A stretch of 64,000 bases of DNA from Sclerotiophoma versabilis (Eukaryota > Ascomycota > Dothideomycetes > Pleosporales > Didymellaceae). The notes beneath the pieces were generated by a model that was not told the origin of the DNA, searched no databases, and saw nothing but the letters and a program-made list of their open reading frames with translations. Positions within the stretch are counted from its first letter, which is position 1. Each line of letters begins with the position of its first letter. Positions 1 to 8,813 of the stretch are shown piece after piece. The stretch lies in assembly GCA_012274445.1 (NCBI GenBank), contig JAAROD010000081.1, forward strand, positions 682,001 to 746,000. Reading direction: 5' to 3'. Position numbers and translations under genes: made by a program.

Positions 1-1109
1 TCTTGCATTACAACTACTAGTGACGGTTTTGGAGCATGATGTATGCTTTGTTTCCTGTGTCGAAGGTGAAGATGCAGGAGATATTAAAAGTATTCAGCGC
101 ATTCTAAGCCATCGCTGCGAATTCAACAGAGGCAATTCTTACTTGTCAGACTTCAAGTGGAGCATGCTGGCTGCTTGAGTACCTTTCGCTGCAGTGTTCG
201 ATGCGGGGTACTTTGGGCAGTGCCTGCCTACTGGGCTAGGAGGTATCGATACCAATCATTGCCACATAAGATAACCTGTCTTCCCTGCAGCTTGTGGTCG
301 ATCGGGAGCCCGTGTTTGTTCGCTTTCATATGAATATCGTCGGTGGAACTCATATGATAAAGTTGCCCTTTGGCGTTGGCTGAGCTACCAGCCCATCTGG
401 AGAAACTCTTCTCTGTTGTACCCTTGCCCCTACACTGTCCCGCACAGATGTTGGCTTAGCTCCAACCGCAATTGAGCCATAGCCGCATATCGGATGGTGA
501 CGGTAAGAGCTCAGCATATGCACGGTGTCTTATTCGGTATCTTCAAGCTCGCTCGATAAGGGTGAACAATTGCACCTCCTGAGAGCTTGCCATACTGGGC
601 AGAACAATTCGCCCAGGTCCTCCTCAAGTATCTTATCCTCTTCAAATGCGGAAGTTGTAGACTCAGCAGCGGCCTCATAGCCCATTGTGTGCTCGCGGAG
701 TTTCTGCTTGGCATCTTCTCGGCAATGAGGTCCCGAATACCGAGCACATAGTGACTGTAGTGGTTTTCTGAGGTGTCGCATCAGTTGGGACTGCGGCTTT
801 GGGAGTCTGAAAGTAGGGTTCCTTAACGTATAGTTGTGGTTGTGGAGGGGCTGACTGGGAGAAATCGTTCCCGGACATGCCTCTAGACTCGGTGTGTGTA
901 TGACAAGGGCTCGGTCGAGAGGCTCTTCTTTGGACTGCGGTGAAGTCTTGATCAAAACCGTTGACGCCTAGATGATGCGGGGCCACAAAATGCCGTGGAG
1001 CTGTTATACGGTACCATGGTAGCAATCAGTGACTCTACCAGAGGATTATACACGCTTTTCATACTCCACATCTCGATAAGCTGCACTATTGAGAGATATA
1101 ATCCGTTCT
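1..1109. other. No supported gene
   Basis: Several short open frames exist on both strands, the longest being a 141-codon minus-strand frame at 530-955. None shows a recognisable domain, and none joins to the neighbouring gene through convincing splice sites. The stretch may hold the 3' UTR of the minus-strand transcription-factor gene that ends at 1110. I see nothing else in it. Confidence 0.5.
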
Positions 1110-3048
1110 TCAGACACCATATTCGCGCCAGATTTTTCTCAAATTCATCCAGGGATTTGCATAACCATCTGTTGTAGGAAACAGACTGAGAAAGGCGAAC
1201 CAGTGATCCTGATCTCTGTGCAGCGCCATAGCTCTCAGCTGCATTCGGAAGTGGCCTTTGAACCACGAATGCTTAGGTGCCAGCAGGGGAGCTGTGACCA
1301 AAGTGCCAAGAGCCAACGCCCAAGTGATAGCGTTGTTAGTCTCCTGTGTATGTGTAAGGAATCGATAAAAATGGTCCTTGACTTCCGGAACCATGTGAAT
1401 AACGTTGTTGTTGTCTTTGTCTGATGCGGCCAACCTCGGTCCTGTCGCAAAGGGTAGTTCTGTGCTTGCTTCGAGTAGAAACGGAAGTAGTGCCCTCATA
1501 ACGCGAGATACAAGAAGCTCACACAGCCTGGTCTGCGGTGCCAAGCCTCTTCCCATCCAGAAGTATAGCTGGAACGATGCAGCGAGCAGTACTTCGACGT
1601 CTGTAAATCCGTGTTGGGGCTCCTTTTGCGCCGCTATTATTCCCAACAATTCATGCTGAACATCGTACATCGGATGGATAATGTAATCGTCAATTTTGAC
1701 GTCTGGTGGTGGCGACGCATACGAGACAGCGATTTGATGTAGATAACGGATGATATTAACAAATGGTTCTGAGAGCTGGGGCAGACTTTTAAGGGTTGTA
1801 GCAGTGAATGCGTCGGTCGCGACGATGATCTGCTCAGGAAGACCTGATGAGCCTTTGTGTTGATGAGGAATTTTAGGCATCTCTTCAAGCTGCGTACAAA
1901 CTAGGATCTCGCACCTGACGGAAGATCAGTGAATGGAATTTCCCATTTCACGACGTGATTGAGCCTACCACTGTGAAGCTTTACGGGTAAAGTAGCCTGC
2001 CGATCGCCATCCTACTAGTATATCACCATCCCCACGGATAGTGAGTAGGCGAACTAAAGCGTCACGATGTATGCCAGCCGTATTGGACATACCGGAGACG
2101 ACCTGTCACCATCAGTTGGTGTTTGATGCAACGTGAAGGGTATTGTGCTAGGGCTAAGTACTTACTGCAGCGGCTGTGATGCATGAAACGGCATTAATGA
2201 GATCGTCAGAGAACTTGCCAGCCGCTGTTTCTATCTGTATGCTCTCCTGCATTTCTTTGAGAGCTTTGTTATAGAACCAACACCCCTCCTCTGTGTCGGG
2301 ATTGCCCAGCATTCCGTCGCGGATGATGATAGTAGCATACAGCCAGAGGGTAAAGGTAAGCTCACTCTTCGCCATGTTTCCCAGTACTGTATTCTCGTGT
2401 TGGAAAGGTATGAGAGCATGCTTAGACTTATCTGCATACTTGTCTGCATTTTACATTGTAAGTACTGCGTCAATGTGCAGTTGTGGGCACGATAACATAC
2501 CGTCTGTGCATGGAATCTCCTCGGGACAGTTGGCAGAAAGGACTGCACATGTCAGATTTGACAAACACACTAGGACTCAGAACGTACTTACAGTATTTGA
2601 TGATGTGGTCATAATCCCTCCCAACCTGTGGAAGGATACCAAAAGGGTCGACCGAACTTGCACCGACCGCTTTGGGACTGGGTATGGCTGCGGGAGTGAT
2701 TGTTCTACGCCGAGCCAACTGCTTCTTTTGATTTTCTTCTTCAACTTTCAATGCGATATTCTTCAATCTCGATTTTGATGTAGTTTGGCCACTGAGGTTG
2801 GAGATCTCTCGATTCTTGTTCACCCATTCTCGGGCCTTCTTTCGGACCACCGTATCTTTACCAGGGTCGAAGTTATCCAGAAACTCAAGCTTCGTAAATG
2901 TTGTTGTCGGTACATCTATCGAGAAGGTTGGTTGCATTTGCTGGAAAAACTTGCGACCTTTACTGTCCTTCCGCTCACTGACTTGTGCCTGACCCGTATT
3001 ACTACTGAATGAGGTGAAGGAACCTGAGGCCTCTGGATTAGGCGCCAT
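1110..3048 (-). CDS. Fungal-specific transcription factor domain protein (no zinc cluster)
   Basis: The minus-strand model has five exons: 3048-2592, 2542-2501, 2443-2166, 2102-1969 and 1914-1110, giving 571 aa. All four introns (49, 57, 63 and 54 bp) have GT..AG ends and the phases match. Exon 1 encodes a basic N-terminal half with an RKKAREWVNKNR segment and a Lys/Arg-rich stretch. It is followed by the hallmark D-P-F-G-x-L-P and, across the first junction, a hydrophobic LSANCPEEIP block. The later exons match the middle region of Fungal_trans_2 proteins in outline: a helical region with SGMSNTAGIHRDALVRL and then long alpha-helical stretches. No C-x2-C-x6-C cluster is visible, so direct DNA binding is not shown; many fungal paralogues of this family also lack it. 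The start is the ATG at 3048, and an earlier in-frame stretch lacks a better ATG. Target genes are unknown. The family call is fairly safe and the exact exon ends are inference. Confidence 0.75.
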
Positions 3049-4445
3049 CGTGGTCGATCGCGACACAGCAATCGCAGGGACCTTACAGGCTGTGGCAAGA
3101 GCCCCGAGCTCGTCGCGAAGAATACTGGGAATATATTTGTCCAAAAGCTGCCAGACACGGCGCACGGACGCGCCAGGAACATGCTCGACGGACCACGGTC
3201 CGCTAACAACTGAGATGAAGCGTTAAATCTGCACCAAGGCATGCACCAGAACTATCGCATTGGCACAAACTGCCACGGGTACCGGCAAAGGAATTTTATG
3301 CCTCGGTAATTCCGAAAAACTGGAGTGCTGATTGAATTTTGGATGCTGCGACGTTCGACGAGTAGAAGTGATAGGAGGCAGATCCGGGCTTGCTGGGACG
3401 TGCCTAGGGTACCGTGAGGCTGCGAAGTGGGACAGAAAGGACCTGTAATCTTCAAACGTGGTACAGAGTGACCGTACGGCGGTGATGAGAGCCGATAAAA
3501 AGAAGTTTTGTCTGGGTATGCAGAAGAGTCTAGGAAAGGTACTGTTAAAGTCGATCTCTCTTTCATGACTGACAGATATGTTAGCTCGCACGCTAGACTA
3601 AACAGAACGCAAGAAGCAACGATGCTCGAGCCCAATTTTGAGCATCTAAGTCAGAGCAGAAGATCACCCTAAAGCATCTCCGTACTATGGGCTCTTTCAT
3701 GTGCAAATCATGTGCGTCACCACACGAAAATATCAAATATCAAACAGAAGGATGACACACCGCGCACGTTACTTCTATGATGGAGGCTGACGGCAGGCGG
3801 AATCTAGCCGCTCGAGGTGATGCTGTTCGTTGGATGACTTCGGAAGGGAACACCCCGCATGTTGATCAGCTATGGAGCACTTCCCGAAAGTCTAGATCGA
3901 ATTCAACTTGGACAGGAACAGCTGTTGACATCTAGAATTCGTTTGGGGTTTACATATGAACCCACTAATATGCCGCTAAATCAGATGAATGCGACCGCGC
4001 GTTCAACACCCTGACTTACTGCAGCGTTGCGTGTCCCCAGCATATCAAGGTGCACTGCGTTGCACCGTGCACGCCAACGAAGCAAGCAGAGTAACATTGT
4101 ACGGCATACAACTAGACTAGTCATGTTAATAGATCCAAGTCTTTGCTTTGCAGAAACACTCTGCAACGACCTTTGCATACATCGGAAATGTCTCGGAGTA
4201 AGTCATGACCAACAAGCAATGTGCGTTGTAAACACGAGTCGATGAATTACCGGGGTAGGGGTGGGGCGACACCAGGTTAGGGTACAAGAACACCTAGGCA
4301 TGTGCGATCTGCAAAATATATGCAAGACTCAAGTCAGCATTTTGGAGGTCACGCGAAGGTAGACGAAGTAGAGTATGGAGAGAGGAAAGTCTCGTTGTGC
4401 TTGTAAGATCAGCTGTATAATTTGTTTCAAGAAGGTCACTACGTC
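3049..4445. other. Intergenic, no supported gene
   Basis: This is upstream DNA of the minus-strand transcription-factor gene and downstream DNA of the CIA30 gene. Overlapping open frames at 3223-3635 on the minus strand have no recognisable domain and no plausible splice partners. Base composition is ordinary, with no RIP-like AT enrichment. I see nothing further. Confidence 0.5.
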
Positions 4446-5370
4446 TCAAGGTAGCCGGTCGTGCTTTGCCATCCTCCACCAATTCCTCGGTGTCATCATA
4501 CTTACATCAAGGCCTTTGTACCAGCAAATCCCTGTACAAATGGCCCAGGTGGTAGAGAAGATGAGTGCGAGCCCGACGATCCTTGAGTTCTTCCATGACC
4601 AGGGCTCCTTCTTCTACTCAACGTTAGCTGCGCAAACTCCTCTTCCAAACCTTCGGAACCTACCCTAACCGCGTTGTGGTCGCTTTTCTCGCTCGTGAAG
4701 CCTGCCTCGAGATCCTCTGACCGCGACACAGCTTTGACTGACCTGATCTCTACCGAAAAGTCACCCTCTTGGCCACCGAAGAAGCTCCTCATCATGAAGC
4801 TCCATCTCTTGATACTTTTGGTGTTTAGCGGTGGTGCATCATTCTTCTCCTTGCCGCGGTATGTCGGCTTCAATTCGCTCCAGGGGATGAAGACTGAGTA
4901 ATTACCAGCTGCGCTGAAGTCATACTCGTAGCTGATAGTCGACTGCTCACGACCGTCGTCCATGAGAGGTAGAATCTCATCTTTCAGGACGAATGTGTAG
5001 CGTTTACCGTCATCTTTGCCGACGTCCAAATGAATTCCATCGTAGGCGGAAAGGTCCCAAGAGCGGTCGTCGCCAGTGGTACGCTGGCTGGCGAAACCGG
5101 CACCGCCTAGGGTCTTAATGTCCAGGTTCCCATGGAAGCAAGCTATTGACCCTTTGATATCGAGATATGACTTGAGATATTTCGTTAATTAGTGCAAACT
5201 CGTAAAGGTAGCCTTTTTCTACCTGTGACTTTCCGCCTCGCACTCTGTCGTCACTTGATGTCCAGTCCTTAGCGTCCCAACCTCTGCCGTTCGAATTAGG
5301 ATCTGCAGCATTGTATGCAAGGAAACTTTGCTCACTTTTCGCCTCCAAACAGCGTTTTCGATTGACTCAT
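4446..5370 (-). CDS. CIA30-domain protein with predicted C-terminal membrane segment
   Basis: The four-exon minus-strand model is 5370-5336, 5283-5223, 5170-4664 and 4613-4446, giving 256 aa. The protein opens with LFGGEK, then WDAKDWTSSDDRVRGGKSQ, then an FHGNLDIKTLGGAGFASQRT block, and later PTYRGKEK and WSFMMRSFFG. This is the classic order of the CIA30 family (NADH:ubiquinone oxidoreductase intermediate-associated protein 30; PF08547), whose founding member helps assemble mitochondrial complex I. Fungal paralogues may have other roles. The third intron (4614-4663, GTAGGT..GCTAAC..TAG) is inferred. Removing it adds a tail with a hydrophobic helix (IVGLALIFSTTWAICTGICW), whereas keeping it gives a hydrophilic tail ending at 4502. 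The gene lies head-to-head with the DUF202 gene at 28117, from which it is now separated by the transposon nest. Confidence 0.85.
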
Positions 5371-5476
5371 GTTGATTGTTAATGCAGGTCGTAATGGTTG
5401 TTGTGTTTTGCAAGGTCATTGGGTGATGACTTCATTCTACGGTCCGAGAGGCGGGCCCGTGCAAGCTCTACCGGTA
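5371..5476. promoter_or_regulatory. Left half of a split divergent promoter
   Basis: About 106 bp lie between the CIA30 start codon (5370) and the transposon end (TA at 5477-5478). They contain an inverted CCAAT box (ATTGGGTGATGACTTCAT at 5420-5437). The matching right half is 28015-28116. Together they would form about 210 bp of ancestral intergenic DNA between two divergent start codons. That this was one shared promoter is inference from the TIR and TSD geometry. Confidence 0.6.
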
Positions 5477-5478
5477 CC

Positions 5479-5522
5479 GTGTCCGTGCACCCAATGCACG
5501 GATTCAACCAATGCACGGTTCC
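5479..5522 (+). repeat. Left terminal inverted repeat of the Fot1/pogo-like element
   Basis: This 44-bp repeat begins CCGTGTCCGTGCAC and is preceded by TA. It contains two direct copies of AATGCACGG separated by eight bases, which may be transposase-binding subrepeats. It matches the reverse complement of 27969-28012 at 43 of 44 positions; the one difference is a C/T transition of the type RIP produces. Confidence 0.9.
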
Positions 5523-5567
5523 ACCCACTAATACCTCTATTTCAACGCGTAATAACTTAACAACCAT

Positions 5568-6154
5568 GCTAGGAATTCAAGATACGCTTGCGCAGATCCA
5601 TAGTTTAAAGCTAGGAGAAAAACCTGTGTATTAAAGAATTGCTAATAGCTATAGTGTTGATTGCTTAACGTTGTTACGTGCTTATTAACGCAATTAGGTC
5701 CCCTAAGAGGTTACTAATAAACAGTAATAAAAGCTTACTACATAATAAGAAGTAGACCTTATACAGTATATAGAAGAGCTTACAGCATGTTATTTACTAC
5801 CTATAAGGCATATAATACGCAATTTCGCCTCTATAGTTACCTAAACTCCTTACTCTAATAGCTAGGTTATGCGCTTTCTTAATTATTACTATAACTAGCT
5901 TACGTCTTAATAGGTAACAGGTATAGACTTTAATTACTATAATACTAAGTCTAGGTATAAGTACTAGCTATACTTTACCTATTATAGTAGAAGATTACTA
6001 AATATAATATTAAGCTAGAGTATATATATAATATAGATAAGAAAGGCTTTACTATTAGAGTACTAGATAGGATAAAGCGTATCTTTAGTAGGTATTAATA
6101 GGAGAAGAAGAAGGTTAGGTAGGCTTATTAAGATAGTAATTATAAGTAGGTAAG
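5568..6154 (+). pseudogene. RIP-killed Fot1/pogo transposase, N-terminal part
   Basis: From the ATG at 5568 a single frame runs to 6154 with no frameshift, broken only by TAA and TAG codons where CAA, CAG or TGG would be expected. This is the signature of C-to-T and G-to-A mutation. As-seen blocks such as QYIEELTA followed by RNFASIV resemble the CENP-B-type HTH region of Fot1/pogo transposases. YIYNIDKKGF (about 6021-6050) followed by RIKRIFSR resembles the DDE-domain block around the first catalytic aspartate, with Glu-to-Lys changes explicable by RIP. The frame is interrupted by the fresh gypsy insertion at the GTAAG of 6150-6154 and resumes at 19652. Confidence 0.85.
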
Positions 6155-6653
6155 TGTTACGATCCTGTGCGGACGAAGCGGCACAGTGATTAAGTAGCCA
6201 ACCACAGCCCTCACCCATGAACCAGGGGCGGAGTCAGGAAGGATCTCCCTTTGTACGGTCACGTGACATGCTCGTCAACGAGCATGACACACGTGACTTG
6301 CTCGTCAACGAGCATCGTATGTTATCGCTCGTCAACGAGCAACGCTATGTATTTCATTGGACTGACCCTAGTCGCTCGTCAACGAGCATTACCCCATAGC
6401 AAGTATATAGTCAGTAGGAACACAACCCTTATGGTTCGTGTTCAACTTAGTCAATCAAGTTTGTCTTTGGAATCTCGACCCCAACTCTCGAGCTAGATAG
6501 TCTACTCTATACTACTCATTGTTACCCTCTATTGCCACGGTGTTTCACTAGGCAATAACCCCAACCCTTACGGACCTTCCTGTACCAGCGCTCATCCCTG
6601 AGAACCAATACGAATAGTGCTTACGAGCTTTGCTTGAAAGTACAACTTCAACA
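6155..6653 (+). repeat. LTR 1 of the fresh gypsy element
   Basis: This 499-bp LTR starts TGTTACGATCC and ends CTTCAACA. It contains two CACGTGAC motifs, four copies of an inverted repeat (6268-6387), a TATA-like AAGTATATAGTC (6400-6411) and a GGTGTTTCACTAGG stretch near 6540. Transcription start and polyadenylation sites cannot be fixed from sequence alone. Confidence 0.95.
6268..6387. promoter_or_regulatory. Cluster of four palindromes in the LTR (GCTCGTCAACGAGC)
   Basis: Copies lie at 6268-6285 (extended to an 18-bp match with flanking AT), 6299-6314, 6327-6340 and 6374-6387. Each is two half-sites, GCTCGT and ACGAGC, around CA. The first two are preceded closely by CACGTGAC. The cluster recurs at 12767-12886, 19266-19385 and 21307-21426 in the other LTRs. 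In the RIP-mutated relative, the corresponding positions still form four AT-rich palindromes (for example ACTTATTAATAAGT). A dimeric protein-binding site or RNA hairpins are both possible; function is inference. Confidence 0.7.
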
Positions 6654-6671
6654 CTTTGAACACCCCCAAAG

Positions 6672-8813
6672 ATGAGTACTACCTCAGGATCCCGTGCTAC
6701 CCCTAGCAACTCCAACGCGTCACGCAACCGCGTCGACGACGACCTCGATATGGACGAAGGATCGAACGGAGACACGACAGCCTCTACGTCCACGAGTGTA
6801 TACCCAGTAGCTAAGCCCGAGACCTTCGATGGTACTCGTGAGAAACTGGAAGACTGGCTTATCAAGTTCGACCTCTTCTTCATGTTCCAGGGAGAACGCA
6901 TCCCTGAGGAGAAACGTGTGACGCTTGTCTCCACGTTCATGAAGGACCGCGCGTTCACGTGGATCAAACCCTTTATCCAGCGTTACCATGGAGAAGGAAC
7001 GTCCACCGACATCGACGCATGGATCGAAGACTTCGACCTGTTCAAGGAACAGATACGCCGAGTATTTGGAGTACACAACGAACCAACCATCGCACGTCGC
7101 GACATCCAACGCATTAAGCAAACCACGTCAGCCGCCGACTATGCTGCCAAGTTTCAGCAGCTAGCCACGTACACCGGCTGGGACGACACCGCGTTGACAA
7201 CGATGTTCCGACAAGGATTGAAACCGCGAGTCAAGGAGGAACTGATGCGGACCGCCGCGTCTACCGACGACTTTGACTCCCTGGTCAATACGGCAATTGA
7301 CATTGATGTCAAGCTGTATGAACTACAACAGGAACTGCGGGAGGACCCACGTGCGCGAGCGGCATCCCACACTACGCGCCCACCCCCACGCAATCCATGG
7401 CGCAACAACCTCAACCGAGGAACCCGCGGAGGAAATCGCTACCAGCCAAACACTGGACGCCGGGTGCACAACAGCACTAGCAGCGGTTACTACGGACCAG
7501 AGGCCATGGACCTGTCCAACATCAACAAGGGACCAGAACCGCGATGGAATCAGAAAAACAAGGGTAGTGATAGGAAGAACAAGTCCGGTGTGACTTGTTA
7601 CGGATGTGGCAAGCAAGGCCACTATGCCAAGGACTGTCGATCCAAGAACAAGGTGGTTCGACAACTCAACGTACTCACCCGCGAGGACGCGGATGCCGGT
7701 GATGAATGGGAAGTTCTCACCGACGACATGGGACGTCTTATGGAAGACCCCGAGACCGGATCCGATGACGATTATATCGCACCATCCGATGAGGACATAC
7801 GGAATGTCCGAAGCCGAGCACCTACACCATACCAAGAGGTGGATGAACAGCAGAAGCATCTACAGGACCTGAAGGGACGACCATCAACACAGATGGGACA
7901 GGCATACGAACGAGGACTAAAAGTGTGCAAGCACAAGCAGCCCACTATGTCTCAGCGACTACGCGACACTGCCAGACAAGAAGCGGATGGAGGCATTATC
8001 TACGCCTCCGACACCGAAGAAAGTTGGTACGACACAGACATGCGTGAATTCAACGAACGTACAGAAGCGGAATTAGCACGTCAAGAATTCCGAGACAGCA
8101 ACGCTACCTTTCAAGAAAACTGTGATCGGATTACCAAAAGTATCGACAAGAGACTACAACAGATGGCACTTCAAACTCGCGCGGGGCAACGACAGGTCAA
8201 CAACCTAAGTAAATCCCAACAGGATTGGTGGAAACACGATTTCGACAAACTCAGTGCTGGCAACCACGCCACACAACGGGAGCTCGAGCGACAAGTGAAA
8301 AACGACCGAAGCAGGAACGAGCCTGACTTCGACAGGAAGCCAGCGTTGCTTCTGAACCCACGACCAGAGTACGCCTTGGACCACCGGAATCCAAATCATG
8401 GAAAACTATCATGGACAGCGTGCGTATACAACGCCTGTCGCATACATGAATCAGAAAAACTAGGAAAGGGATGGTTCCCGACTCCTAGCACCACATGCAG
8501 GAGACAATGGTACGATTGCAAGAACGACATGTGCGAGATGCACCTCTGGGACAAGCGTTCCGAGCTACATTTCCCGGGCACAGATGATCATCAAGCAATC
8601 GTATGCATGCAATTGGTTATTAACGGCTCCTGCTACAATCTACATTGGCAGCGTTGCCTCAACCCAAACTGCAAGCTGCACGAAGGTAGCAAGATCATCC
8701 ATGGATTCGGTGATGAGGAGACTTTTTTAGGCAAGCGCCAAAAGAGTGCTCCGCCGAGCGATCCCTTAACGCTATCGGGGACGGCTCGCTCATCAGACTG
8801 CCCATCAAGTTAA
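6672..8813 (+). CDS. Gag polyprotein of gypsy unit 1
   Basis: This 713-aa protein starts at an ATG only 18 nt past the LTR. Residues about 45-240 form the retrotransposon Gag capsid-like region (for example an AxxWIKPFIQR block and a DFDSLVNTAIDID block). Next comes a basic, Arg/Asn-rich stretch and a CCHC zinc knuckle with C309, C312, H317 and C322. Unlike simple Gag proteins, about 390 residues follow. An acidic/Gln-rich helical region is succeeded by three copies of W-x2-C-x4-C-x2-H at W581/C584/C589/H592, W613/C616/C621/H624 and W659/C662/C667/H670. The ORF stops at 8811-8813, downstream of the slippery site at 8723, so most ribosomes should make Gag and a minority Gag-Pol. It assembles virus-like particles and packages element RNA; the role of the Cys/His repeat is unknown. 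Confidence 0.92.
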   Translation: MSTTSGSRATPSNSNASRNRVDDDLDMDEGSNGDTTASTSTSVYPVAKPETFDGTREKLEDWLIKFDLFFMFQGERIPEEKRVTLVSTFMKDRAFTWIKPFIQRYHGEGTSTDIDAWIEDFDLFKEQIRRVFGVHNEPTIARRDIQRIKQTTSAADYAAKFQQLATYTGWDDTALTTMFRQGLKPRVKEELMRTAASTDDFDSLVNTAIDIDVKLYELQQELREDPRARAASHTTRPPPRNPWRNNLNRGTRGGNRYQPNTGRRVHNSTSSGYYGPEAMDLSNINKGPEPRWNQKNKGSDRKNKSGVTCYGCGKQGHYAKDCRSKNKVVRQLNVLTREDADAGDEWEVLTDDMGRLMEDPETGSDDDYIAPSDEDIRNVRSRAPTPYQEVDEQQKHLQDLKGRPSTQMGQAYERGLKVCKHKQPTMSQRLRDTARQEADGGIIYASDTEESWYDTDMREFNERTEAELARQEFRDSNATFQENCDRITKSIDKRLQQMALQTRAGQRQVNNLSKSQQDWWKHDFDKLSAGNHATQRELERQVKNDRSRNEPDFDRKPALLLNPRPEYALDHRNPNHGKLSWTACVYNACRIHESEKLGKGWFPTPSTTCRRQWYDCKNDMCEMHLWDKRSELHFPGTDDHQAIVCMQLVINGSCYNLHWQRCLNPNCKLHEGSKIIHGFGDEETFLGKRQKSAPPSDPLTLSGTARSSDCPSS
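8723..8729 (+). other. Predicted -1 ribosomal frameshift site, T TTT TTA
   Basis: The heptamer is phased exactly as X XXY YYZ in the gag frame (ttt 8724-8726, tta 8727-8729). The pol frame is -1 relative to gag and is open from 8717, so the overlap (8717-8813) contains the heptamer near its start. A downstream stimulatory structure was not computed. The same heptamer stands at 15222-15228 in unit 2 and at 23406-23412 in the RIP-mutated relative. Confidence 0.85.

Noticed and set aside
6217..6496. Small open frames of 60 and 81 codons inside every LTR
   Set aside because: They translate the LTR palindromes (giving repeated VNEH-type peptides) and repeat only because the LTR repeats; no start context or domain supports a protein.
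6720..7859. Antisense frames of 86-178 codons under gag (repeated in unit 2)
   Set aside because: They are shadows of the strongly biased gag frame, have no domain and are not preserved in the RIP-mutated relative.
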